Source of the DNA: JBHJGS01 sp050331575 | GTDB taxonomy: Bacteria; Pseudomonadota; Alphaproteobacteria; Sphingomonadales; Rhodothalassiaceae | Length of the DNA stretch: 64,000 nucleotides | Direction of reading: 5' to 3' | NCBI GenBank assembly: GCA_050331575.1 | Contig: JBHJGS010000006.1 | Coordinates: forward strand, 1-64,000 | Shown here: positions 51,638 to 59,615 of the stretch, in pieces | Layout: every line of letters starts with the position of its first letter | Position numbering within the stretch: the first letter of the stretch is position 1 | Made by a program: the position numbers and the translations under genes | Notes under the pieces: generated by a model | What the model saw: the letters and a program-made list of their open reading frames with translations, nothing else | What the model was told of the DNA's origin: nothing | The model's database searches: none

Positions 51638-52111
51638 ATGATCGTGACCCTGATTGCCGCGCGGGCTTCCAACGGCGTCATCGGCCGGTCCGGCGGGCTG
51701 CCTTGGCGGCTACCCGAAGATCTCAAGCGTTTCAAGTCACTGACGCTGAACAAACCGGTGATCATGGGGCGCAAAACCTATGACAGCATCGGCAAGCCTC
51801 TGGCCCGGCGGCGCAACGTCGTGATCACGCGCCAGCGCGATTGGCGCGCCCCAGGGGTGGAGCGGGCCGGTTCGCTGAAGGCCGCGCTGGACTTATGCGC
51901 TGACGCGCCGGAGCTGATGGTGATCGGCGGAGCGCAGATCTATGGCCAGGCGCTGCCATTGGCCCGGCGCCTGGAACTCACCGAGGTGCAGGCAGACATC
52001 GATGGCGATACCTATTTCCCGCCGATTGGCGAGTCCGACTGGATCGAAACCTTCCGCGAGCCGCACCCAGATGCGGATCCGCCGTTCATCTTCCGGACAT
52101 TGCAACGCTGA
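51638..52111 (+). CDS. folA: FolA, dihydrofolate reductase
   Basis: A 157-aa DHFR that regenerates tetrahydrofolate, the partner reaction of ThyA 1.5 kb upstream. Core: MIVTLIAARASNGVIGRSGG, LPWRLPEDLKRFKSLT with the catalytic Asp/Glu after RLP, KPVIMGRKTYDSIGKPL, and the cofactor site LMVIGGAQIYGQALPLA. The frame is intact and of usual length. The 3' end overlaps the convergent mrp gene by 26 bp. Confidence 0.95.
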   Translation: MIVTLIAARASNGVIGRSGGLPWRLPEDLKRFKSLTLNKPVIMGRKTYDSIGKPLARRRNVVITRQRDWRAPGVERAGSLKAALDLCADAPELMVIGGAQIYGQALPLARRLELTEVQADIDGDTYFPPIGESDWIETFREPHPDADPPFIFRTLQR

Positions 52112-53186
52112 GCGCATCGGCAAGCGTTCGGGCCAGGGCGGCGAAAGGGGCGGCCTGCGGGCTGTCCCCGGCGGCCGGCGGCTCCCCGGCGTCGGAGCGT
52201 TCACGGATGTGCGCATGCAGCGGAATTTCGCCCAGAAACGGAATATCCCAGGCCTGCGCCGTGTCTTTCGCTCCGGCATGGCCGAAAATGTCGGACCGCT
52301 CACCGCAATGCGGGCACAAAAAGTAGCTCATATTCTCCACAAGCCCCAGCACCGGGACATGGACCTTACGCCACATGGCGATGGCCTTGCGCGCATCGAT
52401 CAGCGCCAGGTCTTGCGGCGTGGATACCACCACGGCGCCGGAGAGCGGCACCTTCTGCGCAAGCGTCAAGGCCGCGTCGCCGGTGCCCGGCGGCATGTCC
52501 ACCACCAGCACGTCCAGCGGCGCCCAGTCCGACTCGTACAGCAATTGGGTCACCGCTGTGATGACCATCGGTCCGCGCCAGATCACCGCCTTTTCCGGAT
52601 CCAGCATGGTGCCGATCGATAGCGCCTTGATGCCGTGCGCGGTCATCGGCTGCAGACGCTTGTCCTTGGCCTCCGCGCGCTTGCTCAAGCCCAGCAGGGT
52701 CGGCACCGAGGGGCCGTAGATATCCGCGTCCATCAGCCCGACCTGCAGGCCCAACCGGCCGAGGGCCACGGCGAGATTGGCGGACACTGTGGACTTGCCG
52801 ACACCGCCCTTGCCCGACGATACAGCGATGACATGGCGCACCCCCGGCACCGGCCCCTTGGCCGCCGGGATGGGATGGCCGCGTTTCGGACCGGGCGGTT
52901 GCGGCGGGCCAGCCGGGGCCGGGGACTGCGGCGCGCGCACCGCACTGAGCACGACATAGGCCTGATCGATTTCGCTGAGCGCCTTCAACGCTGCCTCGCA
53001 GGCATCGCGGACGGGCTTCAGGGATTCCGCATCGGCCCGTTCCCCGGCGTCCAGGGAAAAGGCAACGCTGCGACCGTCGATGGTGAGGCCAGAGATCAGC
53101 CCGGCATCAACCACGGAGGGGCCGTCGGGCGAGACCTTCACCGTCGACAGCGTGTCGAGTACCATTTTCCGTGACAGTTCGGTCAT
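52086..53186 (-). CDS. mrp: Mrp/ApbC-type iron-sulfur cluster carrier ATPase
   Basis: A 366-aa Mrp/NBP35-family P-loop ATPase. An N-terminal MIP18-like domain (about 5-95) is followed by the deviant Walker A SSGKGGVGKSTVSANLA (about 130-145), and the cluster-binding CPHC (FLCPHCGERSDIFG). The family carries [4Fe-4S] clusters to apo-proteins. I start at the ATG giving MTELSRKMVLDTL. Its C-terminal codons overlap folA by 26 bp on the opposite strand. Confidence 0.94.
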   Translation of the reverse strand: MTELSRKMVLDTLSTVKVSPDGPSVVDAGLISGLTIDGRSVAFSLDAGERADAESLKPVRDACEAALKALSEIDQAYVVLSAVRAPQSPAPAGPPQPPGPKRGHPIPAAKGPVPGVRHVIAVSSGKGGVGKSTVSANLAVALGRLGLQVGLMDADIYGPSVPTLLGLSKRAEAKDKRLQPMTAHGIKALSIGTMLDPEKAVIWRGPMVITAVTQLLYESDWAPLDVLVVDMPPGTGDAALTLAQKVPLSGAVVVSTPQDLALIDARKAIAMWRKVHVPVLGLVENMSYFLCPHCGERSDIFGHAGAKDTAQAWDIPFLGEIPLHAHIRERSDAGEPPAAGDSPQAAPFAALARTLADALSVAMSGR

Positions 53187-53356
53187 GATGCGCAACACTC
53201 ACGCTGATAGAAGAGGGAGCGGTTTCCGCGACGGCCCGCCGCCATTGCGGTGGACCGCGCGTCCTCTATATGAATGATACGCCAGAAAACGGTAAGACGC
53301 GAGACGCGCTCGGCGCAAGCCGGCGCCCGCCGCGTCCAGAGGAGATACGTTCGTTT

Positions 53357-54478
53357 ATGCCTTGGCACAATCATTCAGACGGCAGCCGCAATCCGTGGGA
53401 CCAGGGTGGACGGGGTGACAATCCCTGGCGCTCCGGGGGTGGTCCGCGCCGCGGTGGCCCGTCCGGTGGCGGTCCGCCGCAGGGGCCGGATTTCGACGAC
53501 TTGATCAGACGCGCGCAAGAACGCCTGAAGCGCGGATTGCCCGGCGGCCTGGGCGGCGGGCGCGGTCTGCTGATCCTGGCGCTGGTGTTCGTCGGCCTCT
53601 GGCTGGCCAGTGGCTTTTATACCGTGCGCCCCGGTTATCAAGGCGTGGTCACAACCTTCGGGGACTATACCAGCACCGCCTTTGAGGGCTTGAACTACCA
53701 CCTGCCCTGGCCGATCCAGTCCGTGGAAAAGGTGTCCGTGGAGCAGATTTACGAAACCAAGGTGGAAGGATCCGGCCGCAGCCGGCGCAATGCCGACTCC
53801 ACGCTGATGCTCACCGGCGACGAGAATATCGTCGATATCGCCTTCACCGTCTTCTGGAAGATCGCCGAGCCGCAGAAATATCTGTTCAACATCGAGGCGC
53901 CGCAGGAAGAAACGGTGAAGGTTGCCTCGGAAAGCGCATTGCGCGACGTCATCGGCCGGACCACGCTGCAGAATGCTTTGACCACGGGCAAGGGCGCGAT
54001 CCAGGCGGAGACCGAACAGCTTCTGCAGGCGCTGCTGGAAAGTTACGGTGCCGGGATTTCGGTGGAAGAGGTTCAGCTCTTGGAGGTGGATCCCCCCGCG
54101 CAGGTGATCGAGGCGTTCCGGGATGTCCAGGCGGCTGAAGCGGACCGCGAACGCATCCGCAACGAGGCGGAGCGGTATCGCAACCAAGTCGTTCCCGAAG
54201 CGCGCGGACAGGCGCAACGCATGATCCAGGAGGCGGAGGCGTATAAGCGGCAGGTCGTTGCCCGTGCCGAGGGTGAGGCGGCGCGTTTCCTGTCGGTATT
54301 TGAAGAGTATAGAAAAGCCCAGGACGTGACCAAAAAGCGGCTTTACCTGGAGACCATGGAAGAAATCCTCACGGGAATGGACAAGATCATTCTGGATGAC
54401 AAGGCCGGGCAGGGCGTTGTGCCCTATCTTCCGCTTGACCAGGTCCGCCAGCCCTCGCGCTCGGGAGGCACACAATGA
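53357..54478 (+). CDS. hflK: HflK, FtsH protease modulator
   Basis: HflK with HflC forms a large prohibitin-like cage around FtsH at the inner membrane. The 373-aa protein has a Gly/Arg/Pro-rich N-terminal leader, one membrane helix (GLLILALVFVGLWLASGFYT), a SPFH/band-7 domain (VRPGYQGVVTTFGDY to about 260) and a long coiled coil (REDRERIRNEAERYRNQVV). I use the ATG at 53357 (MPWHNHSDGSRNP), preceded by GAGGAG at 12 bases. It overlaps hflC by ATGA. Confidence 0.94.
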   Translation: MPWHNHSDGSRNPWDQGGRGDNPWRSGGGPRRGGPSGGGPPQGPDFDDLIRRAQERLKRGLPGGLGGGRGLLILALVFVGLWLASGFYTVRPGYQGVVTTFGDYTSTAFEGLNYHLPWPIQSVEKVSVEQIYETKVEGSGRSRRNADSTLMLTGDENIVDIAFTVFWKIAEPQKYLFNIEAPQEETVKVASESALRDVIGRTTLQNALTTGKGAIQAETEQLLQALLESYGAGISVEEVQLLEVDPPAQVIEAFRDVQAAEADRERIRNEAERYRNQVVPEARGQAQRMIQEAEAYKRQVVARAEGEAARFLSVFEEYRKAQDVTKKRLYLETMEEILTGMDKIILDDKAGQGVVPYLPLDQVRQPSRSGGTQ

Positions 54479-55356
54479 AAATCGGAACCATCGCCGCGTC
54501 TGTCGTCGCGGTGCTCGTCGTCATCGTCGGCCTGATGTCGGTTTATACCGTTCATGAAACTGAGCAGGCGGTGCTGCTGGCGTTCGGCCAGGCCAAGAAA
54601 GCCGAGCAGGAAGCCGGCCTGCATTTCAAACTGCCGCACTGGGAGGTGCAGCGCTTGTCTGATCTGGTGATCAATCTGGACATGGATCCAGAGGAGGTCA
54701 CCACGTCGGATCAAAAGCGGTTGGACGTGGATGCGTATGCGCGCTTTCGCATAGTCGACCCGCTGAAAATGTATCGCAGTGTGCGCACGGTGTCGCTGGC
54801 GCGCGACCAGATCACCAAATTGCTGCGCTCGCAGCTGCGTGAGGTCTTGGGGCGGCAAAAGCTGGAGACTCTGCTGTCGGACCAGCGAACGGTGCTGATG
54901 GAGGAGATTCGGTCGCGCGTCGATACCGAGGCGCAGGGGCTTTACGGTATTGATATCGTCGATGTGCGCATCCGCCGCGCCGACCTTCCGCCGGCCAACA
55001 CCGAGGCGATCCTGCGCCGCATGGAATCGGAGCGGTTGCGCGATGCACAGCGGGCGCGCTCGGAGGGTCAGGAGCAAAAGCTGCGGATCGAGGCCGAGGC
55101 CGATCGCGAGGCGACCGTTTTGCTGGCCGAAGCGGAGCGGGAAGCCGCCCTGCTGCGGGGCCAGGGCGAACGGGAGTCAACGCGCATCTTCGCCGAGGCG
55201 TTTGGCCAGGATGAGGACTTCTTCGCCTTCTACCGGACAATGCAGGCATATAAGAAGTCGTTGACCGGCCAGGATACGACGCTGATCATCTCGCCGGAAA
55301 GCGAATTCTTCGACTTTTTCAGCGGCTTGGACCGTGCCGACCGGCCGAACCGTTAG
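54475..55356 (+). CDS. hflC: HflC, FtsH protease modulator
   Basis: The 293-aa partner of HflK: one N-terminal membrane helix (TIAASVVAVLVVIVGLMSVY) with a periplasmic SPFH domain (TEQAVLLAFGQAKKAEQEAG, RADLPPANTEAILRRMESER) and a C-terminal coiled coil. The pair modulates FtsH degradation of membrane proteins. Starts ATG within the hflK stop (ATGA overlap). Confidence 0.95.
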   Translation: MKIGTIAASVVAVLVVIVGLMSVYTVHETEQAVLLAFGQAKKAEQEAGLHFKLPHWEVQRLSDLVINLDMDPEEVTTSDQKRLDVDAYARFRIVDPLKMYRSVRTVSLARDQITKLLRSQLREVLGRQKLETLLSDQRTVLMEEIRSRVDTEAQGLYGIDIVDVRIRRADLPPANTEAILRRMESERLRDAQRARSEGQEQKLRIEAEADREATVLLAEAEREAALLRGQGERESTRIFAEAFGQDEDFFAFYRTMQAYKKSLTGQDTTLIISPESEFFDFFSGLDRADRPNR

Positions 55357-55523
55357 CGTCGGTCGCATGATTGCGCCCGCTCATCGAAACGCTGCGGCGA
55401 GCACCGCTGCTCAGTCGTACAGTGACAGCGGCGTGGAGTGTATCTGCTGTTGCTGTGCCTGCGTATCACTCTGCGAAGCATGTTTATGCACACCCGCGTG
55501 TCTCACATAGAGGAGTATCGTCA

Positions 55524-57032
55524 GTGAACCGTCGCAAACCTCGCGCTCTGGCCGCGCCCTTGCAGCCGGGGGTCGCTCTTGCCCGTCTGGTGGTCATGAT
55601 GGTGATTGGGCTGGCAGCCGCCCTAAGCCTTGGCGCAACCGTTTCAGCCCGCACCGTCCCGGGCAGCTTCGCCGACCTGGTGGAGAAATTGGCGCCATCA
55701 GTGGTGAATATTTCCACCGAAGGCTTTGTGGAAGGCCGGCGTCGGCGGGCCCTCCCGCCCGGCTTTGAGCAATTCGAGGAATTCTTCAATCGCCGTCTGC
55801 CAGGCCAGGACGATGACGAGGACGACAGCGAAGAACGGCGGGTGCGCTCGTTGGGGTCTGGTTTCATCATCCAATCCTCCGGCCTGATCGTGACCAACAA
55901 TCACGTCATCGAAGGGGCGGAAAATATCCAGGTCACCTTGGACAATGGGATCGAATATCGGGCCGAGGTGATCGGCGCGGACGAGGACACCGATCTGGCG
56001 CTGTTGCAGATCAACGCCGATGTTGATTTGCCGACGGTGTCGTTCGGCGACTCTGATGTGATGCGCGTGGGCGACTGGGTGCTGGCAATCGGCAGCCCGT
56101 TCGATCTGGGCGGCACGGTCACCGCCGGCATTTTGTCGGCCAAGGGCCGCACCGTCTCCGGCGGGCGCCAATTGGGGCAGTATTTCCAAACCGATGCGCC
56201 GATCAACCGCGGCAATTCCGGCGGTCCCATGTTCAACATGGATGGCGAGGTGATCGGTGTGAATACGGCGATCTTCAGCCCCACCGGCGGCAGCGTCGGC
56301 ATCGGGTTCGCGATTCCGTCGAATTTTGCCCAGAAGGTGCTGGCCGACCTGAAGGAATTCGGCCGCTTTCGGCGCGGCTGGCTGGGGGTGGTGATCCAGC
56401 CGGCCGATCCCTTGACCGGTGAGGCATTGGGCATCGATATCAAGGGGGGCGCGCAGATCGGTCAGATCATGCCGGACAGCCCGGCCGCTCAAGCTGGCCT
56501 GCAAACCGGTGACATCATCGTTCAGTTCGACGGCGAAGAGATCCTGAACTCTGCGGAGCTGGCGCAAAGCGCAGCCACTGCAGGGGTTGGGCGCACCGTG
56601 GACGTGGTGTTTTATCGCGGTGACCAGAAGAAACAGCTGAAACTAACCCTTGGAGAATTTCCCGCGGCCGATGACAGCGGCGAGCTTGAAGCGGATGCGG
56701 AAGAGCAAGCCGAGCCCAGCCTGACGTCCAGCGAGGAGATCCTGGGCATGGAGATCGCTCCGTTGACGGCGACCCTGCGCGATAGGTATCGCCTGCCGGA
56801 GGATGTGCGCGGGGCCGTGGTGCTGGACGTGGAGCCACGCAGCGAGGCGGCGCGTCGCGACATTCGGGCTGGCGATGTCATTTTGGAGGTCAATCAGGAG
56901 CCGGTCGAAGCCCCCATCACGGTGGCTGACGAGGTGAAGCTGGCGCGCTCGCGCGACCGCAACGCCGTGCTGTTTTACCTGTACCGCAACGGCACCTATT
57001 TCCACGTTCCGGTACCGATTGAAGTGGGCTGA
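55524..57032 (+). CDS. DegP/DegQ-type periplasmic serine protease (HtrA)
   Basis: A 502-aa HtrA protease. Signal-anchor-like N-terminus (about residues 17-43), trypsin-like domain with His in IVTNNHVIEGAEN, Asp in DEDTDLALLQI, Ser in INRGNSGGPMFN, then two PDZ domains (about 290-375 and 405-500). The linker between PDZ domains is acidic (LEADAEEQAEPSLTSSE). HtrA proteins clear misfolded envelope proteins; the hflKC-htrA order is common in alphaproteobacteria. The GTG at 55524 has GAGGAG 9 bases upstream. A likely terminator follows at 57056. Confidence 0.94.
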   Translation: MNRRKPRALAAPLQPGVALARLVVMMVIGLAAALSLGATVSARTVPGSFADLVEKLAPSVVNISTEGFVEGRRRRALPPGFEQFEEFFNRRLPGQDDDEDDSEERRVRSLGSGFIIQSSGLIVTNNHVIEGAENIQVTLDNGIEYRAEVIGADEDTDLALLQINADVDLPTVSFGDSDVMRVGDWVLAIGSPFDLGGTVTAGILSAKGRTVSGGRQLGQYFQTDAPINRGNSGGPMFNMDGEVIGVNTAIFSPTGGSVGIGFAIPSNFAQKVLADLKEFGRFRRGWLGVVIQPADPLTGEALGIDIKGGAQIGQIMPDSPAAQAGLQTGDIIVQFDGEEILNSAELAQSAATAGVGRTVDVVFYRGDQKKQLKLTLGEFPAADDSGELEADAEEQAEPSLTSSEEILGMEIAPLTATLRDRYRLPEDVRGAVVLDVEPRSEAARRDIRAGDVILEVNQEPVEAPITVADEVKLARSRDRNAVLFYLYRNGTYFHVPVPIEVG

Positions 57033-57055
57033 TCCGCACGACAGAAACACGGGTG

Positions 57056-57082
57056 AACGACGCCTGCGGGCGCCGTTTGTGT
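57056..57082 (+). terminator. Probable rho-independent terminator after the HtrA gene
   Basis: AACGACGCC (57056-57064) pairs with GGCGCCGTT (57069-57077) apart from one A-C mismatch; loop TGCG; followed by TTGTGTT. It would end the plus-strand hflK-hflC-htrA operon, 24 bp after the stop. Confidence 0.55.
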
Positions 57083-57089
57083 TGGCGGT

Positions 57090-57479
57090 TCAGCCGAGCA
57101 GCAACGACAAGCGGAATAGCAGTGCCAGCACGCCGCCACCGCCCAACAAGCGCCAGGTCAAGCGGCTTTCCAGCTGGTGAATATCCTGCTTGAATTCCGC
57201 GCGCAGGTTAGCGATGTCCTGTTTCAGTTCCGCACGCAAGTCGGCGATGTCCTGCTTCAGTTCCGCACGCAGGTCGGCGATGTCCTGGTTCAGGTCCGCA
57301 CGCAGGTCGGCCATGTCTTTGCGCAGCGCAGCTTCCGTGGCGCGCAGATCTGATTTGGTCGCAACATCGGCAACGATCATGTCGCGGGCGCCTGCGGCGA
57401 TGGCTTCGGCCTGATCGCGGCTCAAACCCTCCCGTTCCAGGCGTTGGGCGAAGGACAGCGTGTCAAGTTGCGCGGCCAC
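57090..57479 (-). CDS. Coiled-coil DUF1640/CCDC90-like membrane protein
   Basis: A 129-aa protein: N-terminal helix FAQRLEREGLSRDQAEAIAA typical of the CCDC90/DUF1640 family, a coiled coil made of 11-residue repeats (DIADLRAELKQ, at about residues 55-105), and one C-terminal transmembrane helix (LLGGGGVLALLFRLSLLLG). In mitochondria such proteins are membrane-anchored modulators (MCUR1-like); in bacteria the role is unknown. The repeats are 33-bp units at DNA level. Confidence 0.8.
   Translation of the reverse strand: MAAQLDTLSFAQRLEREGLSRDQAEAIAAGARDMIVADVATKSDLRATEAALRKDMADLRADLNQDIADLRAELKQDIADLRAELKQDIANLRAEFKQDIHQLESRLTWRLLGGGGVLALLFRLSLLLG
57178..57309 (-). repeat. 33-bp tandem repeats in the coiled-coil gene (4 units)
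   Basis: Four 33-bp units (57178, 57211, 57244, 57277) encoding DIxxLRAE(L/F)KQ-type 11-mers. The two middle units differ at only a few bases, so the coiled coil length can change by 11 residues at a time. Confidence 0.85.
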
Positions 57480-57546
57480 CGTGTCACATTCCCTGATTGC
57501 ACACCGATACCCTGCACGGGCAGGGCCCGCTGGTCAAGCAAGCGCC

Positions 57547-59535
57547 TCAAGAGGTCTGCTTCGCCAGATTGCCAAGCGCCTGCTTCAGCGGATCCAGAAA
57601 CGGTTCGAATCGACGCCAGCGATCCATGCCCTCCGCACTGATCGGTCGGCGCACCTGTTCTGAACTGGCCGTGCGCACCGCCCGCTCGGTCTTGTGAAAG
57701 TCGACGCAGGCCGGTTCGAACGGCAGGCCCAGAAAGTCCAGAAGGCGTCGGACCTGACCGTCGAGGTCGGCGATCACCTCTTCATGCTGCACGCGCAAGA
57801 TCTTGCCCGGCAGCACCGTGTCCCAATGATCCATCAAGCGGACATAGCCGCGATAATAGCGGCCGATCTGTTCAAGTCCGTAAGTGAACTCCTGGCCCTC
57901 GGCGAACAGCTGCTTGAACCCGGAAAAACAGCAGGCCATCGCATCGCGCCGGGCATCGATGATGCGGGCATTGGGCAGAATCAGATGGATCAGCCCAATA
58001 TGGCGAAAATTGTTCGGCATCTTGTCGGTAAAGAAAGGCGCCCCCTGGCGGTGGAGGCGCGTTTCGTCGAGATATTGCCGGCCCAATTGCGCCAGCGTGT
58101 CCGCCTCCAGATCGTGCAGCACGGCAGGATAGCGGCCGGTGCCGGCGCGGCTACGCCCACGCAGCCGCTGCACCATGGACAAGATGTTCGGCAGTTCCAG
58201 AGTGCCGTCGATCTGGCTGTGCGAGGCTAGGATCTGCTCGATCAGGGTTGAGCCCGCGCGCGGCAGGCCGACGATGAAAATCGGGTCGCCTGCCGCATCA
58301 CCGGCGCCGGCTTTGGCCTGGAACAGCTCGGCGGTGCAATAGCGGATCTGCGCCTGAAATTCCTCCTCCATTCGATCGGCACTATACCCGCTTTGAGCGC
58401 GCTTCAGGGCATTGCCACGGTCATAATAGGCAAAAGCGGCAGCATAATCGCCGGCATCCTCCAACGCTTTGCCCAGCGAAAAGCAGAGCGAGATGCGTGC
58501 CTGCGGCAAGAGCGCCGGCTCCGCCTCCAGCGCCGTCATGGCCGCCAGTTCCTCAGCACTGAACCGATAGGTCTTCAGATTGGCGAGGGCGGCATAGGCT
58601 TCGGCGTGATCGGGTTTGGCGCGATACGCGGCCTGATAGGAGGCGATGGCGTCTGATTGCCGGCCGTAGGTTTTCAGCGCATGACCGCGGGAGGTTAGCG
58701 TTGCGGCATCGCCCGGCAGTCTCTGCAGAACCTGGTCGAACAAGGTGAGCGCGCGCTCAAAGTCCCCGACCTGTAGGCTTTCGATAGCATAGTGCGACTG
58801 GAACACCGGATTGTCCGGATCGCTGTCATAGAGGCGTCGGGCCTGCTCCAGGGCGGCGTGGAATTTTTGTCGCTTGCGCAGCACCTCGATATAGTCAAGC
58901 CGGACCTGGATATTGGATGGTTCCAGTTCCAGCGCGCTTTCCAGAAGGAAATCCGCCTCGTTCAAAACGCCGAAGCGCAGGCCGATCTTGGCCAGAAGGC
59001 GCATGGCTTCAACATGGTGCGGGCGGCGACGCAGGAAGGCACGGCACAGCTTCTCTGCCTTCAATAACTTGTCTTCGTGCAGATGATTGGTCACTGCCAG
59101 AAGTTCGCGCGGCAAGGCGTTCAGGCGCTCCACCTGGGCGCGAGCCTGGGCTGCCGGCTGAGTTTGGCCGAGCGCCTCTAGAAGCTCTGCCTGCGCTTGC
59201 CAGCTGGCGGTCAAGGCAGGATTGAGGGCCGTGGCATTGCGATAGGCGGCAAGAGCGCGGTCCGGCCGGCCCAGCATGCGCATCAGATGGCCTTCTTCTT
59301 GATGGGCGCGTCCGAACCCCGGGGCCACTTGCCTGAGCGTGGCCAGAACCGCCTCCGCCTTGTCCGGTCGGCCCAGATAGCGATGGCAGACCGCGCGCAT
59401 ATACAAGGCATCGCTATCGTCGGTCTGGCCAAGAGGGTCCAGGGCGCTGAGCGCATCCTGAAACCGATTTTGGAACATGAGGGTCTGTGCTGTTTTCAGC
59501 ACATCGAACGGATCGATCCGGGCCCCTTCATCCAC
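57547..59535 (-). CDS. TPR-repeat sulfotransferase
   Basis: A 662-aa protein. The N-terminal part (about 10-370) is a run of TPR-like helical repeats (RFQDALSALDPLGQTDDSDA, RALAAYRNATALNPALTASW). The C-terminal part (about 405-650) is a sulfotransferase fold with the 5'-phosphosulfate-binding IFIVGLPRAGSTLIEQILAS. GTG start at 59535 after GGGAG. Linked to the next gene, a TonB receptor; such TPR-sulfotransferase/TonB pairs recur in alphaproteobacteria without a known substrate. Confidence 0.87.
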   Translation of the reverse strand: MDEGARIDPFDVLKTAQTLMFQNRFQDALSALDPLGQTDDSDALYMRAVCHRYLGRPDKAEAVLATLRQVAPGFGRAHQEEGHLMRMLGRPDRALAAYRNATALNPALTASWQAQAELLEALGQTQPAAQARAQVERLNALPRELLAVTNHLHEDKLLKAEKLCRAFLRRRPHHVEAMRLLAKIGLRFGVLNEADFLLESALELEPSNIQVRLDYIEVLRKRQKFHAALEQARRLYDSDPDNPVFQSHYAIESLQVGDFERALTLFDQVLQRLPGDAATLTSRGHALKTYGRQSDAIASYQAAYRAKPDHAEAYAALANLKTYRFSAEELAAMTALEAEPALLPQARISLCFSLGKALEDAGDYAAAFAYYDRGNALKRAQSGYSADRMEEEFQAQIRYCTAELFQAKAGAGDAAGDPIFIVGLPRAGSTLIEQILASHSQIDGTLELPNILSMVQRLRGRSRAGTGRYPAVLHDLEADTLAQLGRQYLDETRLHRQGAPFFTDKMPNNFRHIGLIHLILPNARIIDARRDAMACCFSGFKQLFAEGQEFTYGLEQIGRYYRGYVRLMDHWDTVLPGKILRVQHEEVIADLDGQVRRLLDFLGLPFEPACVDFHKTERAVRTASSEQVRRPISAEGMDRWRRFEPFLDPLKQALGNLAKQTS

Positions 59536-59615
59536 ACGCGTCTCCCACGCCGGGTCAACCTCATTGTCGAAGCATAGCCCTGAGCGCTCCAGCGGTTCAA
59601 ATGCACATGTTACCG

